Program-made: the position numbers and the translations under genes
Part shown: positions 57,190 to 64,000 of the stretch, piece after piece
Position numbering within the stretch: position 1 is the first letter of the stretch
Layout: every line of letters starts with the position of its first letter
Notes under the pieces: generated by a model
Databases searched by the model: none
Seen by the model: the letters and a program-made list of their open reading frames with translations, nothing else
What the model was told of the DNA's origin: nothing
Assembly (NCBI GenBank): GCA_009823505.1
Contig: VZQC01004720.1
Coordinates: 434,918-498,917, forward strand
Reading direction: 5' to 3'
From: Rhizomys pruinosus
Taxonomy: Eukaryota; Chordata; Mammalia; Rodentia; Spalacidae
DNA: 64,000 bases

Positions 57190-57391
57190 TTTATGTATAT
57201 GAGTGTTTTGCCTGCACGTTTGTAAATGTACCATGTGTATGCAGTGCCTGTAGAGAGCAGAAGGGGGCATGGGATCCATTAGAACTGGAGTTATGGATGG
57301 ATATTAGCCACCATGTGGCTGCTACAAATTGAACTTATGTCCTCTGCTAAAGCAGCCAGTGTTTTTAACTACTGAGCCATCTCTGCAGTCC
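57190..57391 (-). mobile_element. Old B2 SINE
   Basis: Antisense B2, diverged (tatgagtgttttgcctgcac ... gagccatctctgcagtccc). The younger B2 at 57,397 landed at its head end. Confidence 0.85.
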
Positions 57392-57396
57392 CTCTT

Positions 57397-57636
57397 ATTT
57401 TTTTTTTAATTTTTGTATGTGTATGAGTGTACTGTCTGCATGTAGGTTTGTGCACCCGTGTTGTGCAATGCCGCGGAGGTCAGAAGAGGGTCTCAGATTC
57501 CCCTAGAACTGGAGTTCTCCTGGAATTGGAGTTACAGACGGTTCTCAGCCGCCACGTGGGTGCTGGGGATCGAACCTGGGTCCTCTGCAAGAGCAGTCAG
57601 TGCTCTTAACCGCTAGGCTATCTCTCCAGCCCCTGG
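57397..57636 (-). mobile_element. Young B2 SINE beside older B2
   Basis: Antisense B2 with the body duplication. Flanked by agtccctctt at 57,387-57,396 and 57,637-57,646, so it inserted at the 5' end of the older B2. Confidence 0.94.
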
Positions 57637-57646
57637 AGTCCCTCTT

Positions 57647-57999
57647 CTTACATATCCTTTATCACAAACATTTCACTTCCATTCTTGCTGCCATCAGTAG
57701 TGTCCACTGATGAATGAATCAGTGAATAAGCACTTCACCAAAAATGAAAGCTAAAATTAAACAGTGGCCAACAAGGGAGGAGATGAATCACAGAGCAGTT
57801 AAAGTGTGTTTTGCTGGAATAGTATGGGTCATGGTCAGATCTCAAAACTTAACAGCTTGTAGAATAATCTAATGCACAGTTGAATCTTCTATAATATCAC
57901 TAAATAGAACATGTTATAATCAGGTGATCATTGAATGACACAGCTTGAAATCTGGGTTTTAATTAGTAGATTTTGCTCATTCGCACTTTCAATAGTGTA
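57647..57999. other. Unassigned DNA
   Basis: AT-rich, nothing recognised. Confidence 0.45.
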
Positions 58000-58470
58000 C
58001 TCTATATATTTTGGTCCCTCTCACCTCCACAGTTTCACATTTTCCCCTAGTCTCTACCACTCCCGCCCCCTATAAATTTCTTTATATACTAGTTTTGGTT
58101 TGGTTTAGTGTCCCTCAGAGTTTAATCAAGGTCATCTGTGTAATCCTGAGTTTGGACCTGTCAGAGACCGCTGGGCTCACTAGTGGGTATACAACTGGAC
58201 CTCATACTTAGCTTTCTCCCAGAACTTGATGGCTGATGATATATAAACTGTAGTAGGGGGAATCCTACTGGTTGCTTCCCTTCCAAGGCTGTTAGGAGGG
58301 GACTTCTCTGGACCCGGTGCCATTATATACAGATGCTATGAATTCATGGGTGCCACGTCCCTGCCCTGCTTAGAAGATGGTATTTCACAAACTTTCTCCC
58401 CATCCTCCACCTCTTACACTCTTCCCTCCATCTCTTCCATAATATTCCCTGAGCTGTAAAGAGTAATAGA
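58000..58470 (-). mobile_element. L1 3' UTR fragment
   Basis: Antisense L1 3' UTR words: cttgatggctgatgatatat, gtgccacgtccctgccctgc, gatggtatttcacaaacttt, ctcttacactcttccctcca and ccataatattccctgagctg, comparable with 14,590-14,660. Old. Confidence 0.6.
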
Positions 58471-58689
58471 AACGTCTTCTTTAAGGATGAACCCTCAACT
58501 GACCTTTTTCTCAACACCTGGTACAGCTATAGGTATTTGCAGTTATCTCTGTTCACTCCAAGGAGAGGCATCTCTGCTTAAGGCTAAGAATAGCCTTTGT
58601 CAGAGGGTAAAAACATAGATATTTAGGGTATATTTGAAGCTATGTCAATTCAGCTAAGAAGCAGAGAGTACTCAAAAGTAGGATTACGA

Positions 58690-59175
58690 ATAGCTATAAA
58701 ACAATTTTTAAGTGTTTAATATGATTAACCATCAAGGAAATACATGCTAAAACTATCCTAAGATTCTATCTCACCCTAGTCACCCCATCATCAGAAATAT
58801 AACAACAAATGCTGGTGTGGAGATGGGGGAAAAGGGAGCCCCTGTATACTGTTGGTGGGAGTGTAAATTAGTATAACCATTTTTGAGATCATTCTGGAAG
58901 TTCCTCAGAAAGAAACTAGAAGTGGATTTCCTTTATGGTTCAACCATATCACTCCTGGGCATATATCTTAAGGCATTTATATCCTACTATAAAGACACTT
59001 GCAAAAAATAAATAAATAAATAAATACATTTGCATACCCATGTTCATTGCAGCTCTGTTTACAATAGCTGTTTTAGGAAAATGGAGAGAAATAGAAATGG
59101 AAAAACATACTGAGTGAGGTAACCCAGGCCCAGAAAATCAAAACCTGTATGTTTTCTCTCATATACAGATCCTAG
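58690..59175 (+). mobile_element. Old L1 ORF2 3'-end fragment
   Basis: Sense L1 ORF2 end: actgttggtgggagtgtaaa, accatatcactcctgggcat, ttgcagctctgtttacaata and gagtgaggtaacccaggccc. Contains an (AAAT)n interruption at about 59,005-59,025. Its position and orientation relative to 58,000-58,470 fit a 5'-inverted L1. Confidence 0.75.
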
Positions 59176-59548
59176 CTCCCATGCTTTAGCTTTGTGTGTT
59201 TACCTTGAAGTACATCATGAACCAAGAAACTAGAAAGGAGACAATGGGGAGCAGGGTACCTTAAGATAAGAAAGAGTACCACATGGTTTAAATGAGAATG
59301 GAGAGGAGATATATTGAAGGGGGAAAGACACAAACAAGGAGAGAGGTGGGGGATTGGAAAGATGAGGGGAGTCAGGGAGAGCTGTACAAAATGAAGAGGA
59401 TGTGTGAAAATTACTTAGTAACATACTATCTGGTAATCCAATGAGAAAACATCATTAAGATACAGATAACTCCCAAATACAGAGTGATACTTTGGTCTAG
59501 AAGCAAGTGACATTAATCCTTCTTCTCCAACCTCCATTTCCCTATTTT
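59176..59548. other. Unassigned DNA
   Basis: Purine-rich on the plus strand (gaggggagtcagggagagct); could be L1 3' UTR remnant. Nothing firm. Confidence 0.35.
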
Positions 59549-59563
59549 AAAAGATGGCAATTA

Positions 59564-59773
59564 CAAAGGCTAGAGAGATGGCTCAGTAGTTAAGAGCACT
59601 TGCAGAGGACCCAGTTTTAATTCGCAGCACCTTCATGGCAGTTGTTCACCTATAATTCCACTCCCAGGGGAATCCAACACACTCTTCTGACCTCCATGGG
59701 CATTTCACAATATGGGTGCATCTACATACCTCCAGGCAATACACTCATACACATAAAATAAAAATAATAAATA
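59564..59773 (+). mobile_element. B2 SINE with head deletion
   Basis: Sense B2 flanked by aaaagatggcaatta at 59,549-59,563 and 59,774-59,788. The tRNA-like head lacks about 10 bp between the A and B boxes (agagcacttgcagagg). Confidence 0.93.
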
Positions 59774-59788
59774 AAAAGATGGCAATTA

Positions 59789-60118
59789 TAATACTTGTTT
59801 AACAGAATCCTTATCTAGTGCTTGATGCAAATTAAGAGTGAAAAGACATAGTTAATTTACTCCTTAATTACCTTTGCAAACTCCACCCCCAACACCAAAT
59901 AGGACACCATATAATAATACTCAACTAGTCAGCTTGTAGAGAATGGGCTGTAGTCTCCAGAGCTAGGCATATTTCTTTTGGACTAATTGGCTGTCTCTAT
60001 CAAAGTCTACACTAAAGACAGCAACTCTGAATGGAGAACTCAAGATCGTCTCAATCTTGAGACACATAACAGTTGATTCCTGTCCTCTGAGTAATGACTT
60101 CCCTCCTTACGATCACAG
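59789..60118. other. Unassigned DNA
   Basis: No gene or repeat recognised. Confidence 0.4.
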
Positions 60119-62849
60119 AATTTTTCTTTTTTTAAATTTATTTATTTTTATTTTTTTTATCAAATCTAGACCCGTGTCCCCTCCATTCCCCCACCTCACC
60201 AGAGCTCATGCATTCTGCCAAACATGCTTTTCATCTCTTTCTCAGTCTTTCTCAATATTCTCCATGAGGAAGTTGACTGTTTTGAGCAGAAGTTCACTGT
60301 TTCAGTTAGTTCTTCGATGCAGTCCTTTCTGTTGTTGTTGTTGTTGTTGTTGTTGTTTCCAATATGCATCACTCCCAGCTGCAAAAGCTCAAGGGGCCAT
60401 GCACAAGAAATACTTACAACTAGGTAATTGGCACTAGCATCCACAGATGAGGGATACCATTCGTCGTTTGTTTTTCTGGGACTGTGTTATTTCACTCAGC
60501 ATGATGTCCTCTAGCTCCAGCCATTTTCCTGCAAAGCTCATGATGTCATCTTTCTTTACTGCTGCATTAGTACTCCATGCTGTAGATGTACCACATTTTC
60601 TCTATCCACTCATCAGTTGAGGGCTGCATTTAGGTTGTCCAGCTCCTTCCTTATTGGAAGAGAGTGAAATAAACATGGCTGTCATATATTCTCTTGTGGG
60701 GGTGAGTCTTAAGGGACATGCCTAGGAGTGGTGCTGGCTTGGGCCGAGGTGGCAAGTTCATTCAAGTCTTCCACGGGTTTCCACACTGCTTTCCTCGTGG
60801 GGCTGTACGAGTTTACATTCCAACCAGCAGTGGATGAGTGTTCCACCGTTCCCACAACCTTCAAGCCATTGGTATCATTTGTTTTCTTGAATCCTAGCCA
60901 CCTCTTGGACGTAAGATCTGATATCTTAAAGTGGTTTTGATTTGCATTTCCTTAATGATTAGTGATGTGGAACACTTCTTAAGTTTTTTCAGCCATCTTA
61001 ATTCCTCACTGTGAAGTCCCTGTTGAGCTCTTTGGCTCCATTTTTGAAGTGGTAATTTTTTTCTTTCTTCTTTGTTTTTTGAGTAGTTCTACTATTCTGG
61101 AAATCAATGCTTTGTCATGATGTTTCTGTGGTGAAGGTCCTCCCCTCTGTGGGATTTCTCTTCATTTCCTTGATTGTTCTTTGATTTACATGGATCTTGA
61201 GTTTAATGAGGTCCCACTTTGTTCAATTGTTGACCTTAAATTACTTGAGCAGCTGCTGTTCTGATTTAGGTAGTCTTTTCATCCTGCCTCTGTCTTGTCA
61301 GTTTTACTGCAACTATTTTCTTCTAGGACCTTCAGAGTTTGGGGTTTCACATTGAGGTCTCTAATCATCTGGAGTTGACTTTTGTACGCGGCAGAGCGGG
61401 TAGGTGGGTTTAATTCATTCTTCCACAGTGGTGATCCAGTTTTGCCAAACACTTCTGAAGATTTTCGCCTCTAGGCATTCCCGCTCGTTTCAGCTCTTCT
61501 CCACTCGGTTTTCCAAGTTGTGCTTTTGGCCCCTTGTCAAATATGAAGTGGCTGAAATTGTTATGTGCTCAGATTGGCTTCAGTTTTGTTCCATTGAGTC
61601 AACAGGTCTGTTTTTGTGCAGTATAGGCGTTTTATGGAATACAGCCCTGTAGTATATTGAAGTCTTGGTATAGAGATCCCCCCCTGTGTCGCCTTTTTTA
61701 ACTCAGGGCTTTTTCTTGCTATATTGGGGCTTTAGATTTTCCAAATGAATTTAAGACTTTGTTTCCCAGCCTGTGAAGAAACTCTTGGGGATTTTGTTGG
61801 GATTGCATTTAATCTTATACAAGAGTTTTGGTAAAATGGACATTTTTACCACTGTTAATTTTCCAACCATGAGCATGGATGGTTTTTCCATCTTCTGATG
61901 TCATTCTCAATTTCTTTCTTTTAAGGTTTAAAGTTTTTTTTGTTGTATGAGATCCTTTGGTGTCTTTGGTTAGGTTTGTTCCTAGGGTATTTATTGTTTT
62001 GCGGTTATTGTGAGTGGGCAAGGTCTCATTTTGTGAAATCTTTTCACAGCCAAATTCTTGTTCTTGGTGAAATAAAGAAAGCCATTGATTTTTTTAAGGT
62101 TAATTTCGTTATCCTGCCACACTTTGCTGATAAAGCTCGTTAAATCACTTTTAGGAGTTTTCGGTGGAGTTTTTATGCATCGCTTAGTAAAGAATCAACA
62201 TCAAGCAAATAGGGTAGCCTTGACATTCCTCTTTCTAATTAGAACTACTTTAATTTCCTTTTCTTGCCTTTTACTTGCTCTAGCAAGGGTTTCACACACT
62301 ATATGAAGAGAGTGGTGACCAAGGGCAGACTTGCCAAGTTCCTACCTTTTTTTTTTAAGTTGCTTCTGTATGTCCATTTAGGATGATCGAATTGGATGTG
62401 GGTTTCCTGTAATGGATTTGATTACATTGAGGAATGATCCCTTGATGACCTTATATTGTAAACATTATGCAGAGCGTTTTTGCAGAACATTTTCTATTCT
62501 CAACAGGTGGTTCTGAAATAGTTGTAGCCCTGTCGTATAGCTTTGAAGTTTGGTATAGGATTCCCCCCCCCCATATTGCTCTTTTCACTCAGGGCTTGCT
62601 TGTGATCTTTCAGGTGCTTTTGTTTTTCATAAGAAATTAAGGACTTTTTTTCTAAAGCCTGTGAAGAAACTCTTGGTAATTTTAATCTCAGATTGCACTG
62701 AATGTATATTTAATTGGATTAGAATGACATTTTACTTATTAATTTTTCTACAATCCAACAAGCATGGGAGGTTTCTTCCATCTTCTGTTGTCTTCTTCAA
62801 TCTCCTTCTTCAGGGTTTAAATTTTTGGTTTGTAGGATCTTTGGTGTCT

Positions 62850-63100
62850 TTTTTTTTTTAATTTCTGATGTGTATCAAGTACTGTCTGCCTATGCAGAAG
62901 GTTTTGCTGCCACGCCACCAATTGGGTTCGTGCCAATTCACGGAGGTTCGAAGAGGGTCTACGGATTCCCGAAATGGAGTTTCTCTGGAATTGGCAGTTA
63001 TGTTTCGGACGGCCTTCTGTCCGCCATGGGTGCTGGGGGATCGAACCCGGTCATCTGTAAGAGCGGTCGGTGCCTTCTGAACGCTAGGCCTTCCCAGCCC
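62850..63100 (-). mobile_element. B2 SINE with many small indels
   Basis: Antisense B2 recognisable throughout (tgatgtgtatcaagtactg ... gaacgctaggccttcccagc), with extra bases at several points (for example ggccttctgtccgccatggg, gtgccttctgaacgct). Flanks gatctttggtg and gatcttggctg look like a damaged target duplication. Confidence 0.88.
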
Positions 63101-63719
63101 GATCTTGGCTGTGCTTTAGTTAGGATTGTCTTCCGGTATTTTATTGTTTTGGGTCTATTGTGAGTGGAAGGTCTTACCTTGTATTATTTTTCAGTTGCTT
63201 TTGCTCGTGTAAAGAGAAGCTATGATTTTTCTAGGTTAATTTTGTTTATCCTGCAATTTACTGAAGTCTTGATCACTTTCATTTCTGTTTCTTGGTGGAG
63301 TTTTAGTATCCCTTAGCACACAAACTATTCATTTATTGTCTGCAACAAAGGGGATAGTTTGACTTTCCTCTTTTCCAATTAGTATCTTAATTTCATTTTC
63401 TTGCCTTATTGCCCTAAGACCGTGTTTCAAAGCACTATATGAAGAGGAGTGGTGACAGGGCAGCCTACCTTTAGTGGACAGGGCATCCTAACCTTTAAGG
63501 GAAATCTTCTAACTTTTTTCAACTAGGATGTTGTGGCTGTGGTGTTTCTTGTATATGGCTTGATTACATTGAGGATGATCCCTCTCTAGTCCATTTCCCC
63601 AGGACTTTTAAGCATTAAGGCCGATGCTGATTTTGTTGAAGGCTTTTTTTTTTTCTTATTGGATCATTGTTGTGGTTTTTGTCTTTCAGTCCATTTATGT
63701 GTTTTCATATATTTTTTCT

Positions 63720-63935
63720 TTTTCTGTTGTGTATCACGATTACTTGTCATGCATGCAGGTCTGTGCCACCCGTTGTCGTGCACAATGCCGCAGGAGGTCA
63801 GAAGAGGTCCAGATTCCCCTGGAACTGGAGTTCTCCTGGAGTTGGAGTTTCAGACGGCTCTTCGGCCACCATGTGGGGTGTGGGATCGCAACCCGGGTGC
63901 TCTCTGTAAGAGTGGTCGGCGCTCTTTTTTTTTAA
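63720..63935 (-). mobile_element. B2 SINE with many small indels, head missing
   Basis: Antisense B2 with the body duplication (ggaactggagttctcctgga, gttggagtttcagacgg) and numerous one-base changes. Where the tRNA-like 5' end should be, the sequence instead runs gctctttttttttaagtctc. Confidence 0.85.
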
Positions 63936-64000
63936 GTCTCTCTAAGTCCTTTTTTGTTTTATGATATTTGTTTTCATATGTTGAAACATCCCTGGCATCT

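Larger units (their letters stand above)
60119..64000 (-). mobile_element. LINE-1, minus strand, indel-rich and internally duplicated, cut by window edge
   Basis: From the left: T-rich 3' end, 3' UTR (60,130-60,420, with (TTG)n at 60,331-60,357), then antisense ORF2 running colinearly with 32,450-34,420 as far as about 62,470. At about 62,515 the alignment jumps back to the equivalent of about 33,640 and runs forward again to the equivalent of about 34,570 at the window end. ORF2 is shattered by frequent single-base gains and losses. Confidence 0.88.
60430..64000 (-). pseudogene. L1 ORF2 remnant, partial and duplicated
   Basis: The C-terminal region and part of the reverse-transcriptase region are recognisable at the DNA level by colinearity with 32,450-34,600, but no translated piece longer than about 100 codons survives. 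The equivalent of 33,640-34,420 occurs twice (about 61,640-62,470 and 62,515-63,620). Two B2s sit inside the second copy. Confidence 0.8.

Noticed and set aside
60057..60444. Frames of up to 126 codons with poly-Cys/poly-Leu/poly-Asn
   Set aside because: They translate the (TTG)n tract in the antisense L1 3' UTR.

Overview
The window is intergenic or intronic DNA from a rodent, most likely a muroid. It carries B1 (7SL-derived), B2 (tRNA-derived), B4 and B3 SINEs, MaLR LTRs of the MLT1/MST type, and LINE-1 elements whose 3' UTRs read like rodent Lx-type L1. The young B2 copies have a body that differs from the house-mouse B2 I know, so I would not assign a species. I find no intact host protein-coding gene. 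Every long open frame is L1, a SINE, a simple repeat, a minisatellite or chance. The only recognisable RNA gene is a decayed U6 snRNA copy.

Layout. 0-16.5 kb: dense SINEs (several with perfect target-site duplications), MLT1/MaLR LTRs, a short L1 with a 5' inversion (7.2-7.85 kb), a diverged LTR-like direct repeat pair (11.9-13.4 kb) and a ~1 kb antisense L1 3' UTR (14.5-15.5 kb). 16.5-31 kb: mostly single-copy AT-rich DNA with scattered SINEs, microsatellites and an unclassified dispersed repeat (25.05-25.8 kb). 31-31.1 kb: U6 pseudogene. 32.4-38.6 kb: one near-full-length L1 on the minus strand with broken ORF1 and ORF2, two later B2 insertions, and a GC-rich 5' UTR holding imperfect ~100-bp monomers and a perfect 40-bp inverted repeat. 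38.6-42 kb: single-copy DNA and microsatellites. 42.7-44.0 kb: an L1 3' UTR in which a 58-bp unit has expanded to ten copies, followed by an unrelated 24-bp x 12 minisatellite. 44.5-49 kb: single copy with B2s. 49.0-51.3 kb: 5'-truncated plus-strand L1 ORF2 with a B1 inside. 51.3-60 kb: single copy, a MaLR LTR plus internal part, B2s and old L1 fragments. 60.1-64 kb: a minus-strand L1 with abnormally many one-base indels and an internal ~0.8 kb segment present twice, which looks as much like sequence or assembly error as biology.

The most interesting observations are: a composite SINE (B2 tRNA-like head fused to a full B1) present twice with the same junction and its own target-site duplications; the 58-bp minisatellite born inside an L1 3' UTR; the 40-bp inverted repeat in an L1 promoter region; the suspicious 60-64 kb segment; and several repeat-free blocks rich in homeodomain, AP-1 or E-box-like motifs that may be conserved regulatory elements. 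I recognise no new multi-gene system here. All family assignments come from reading the sequence and from memory of repeat consensus features; no database search was run.
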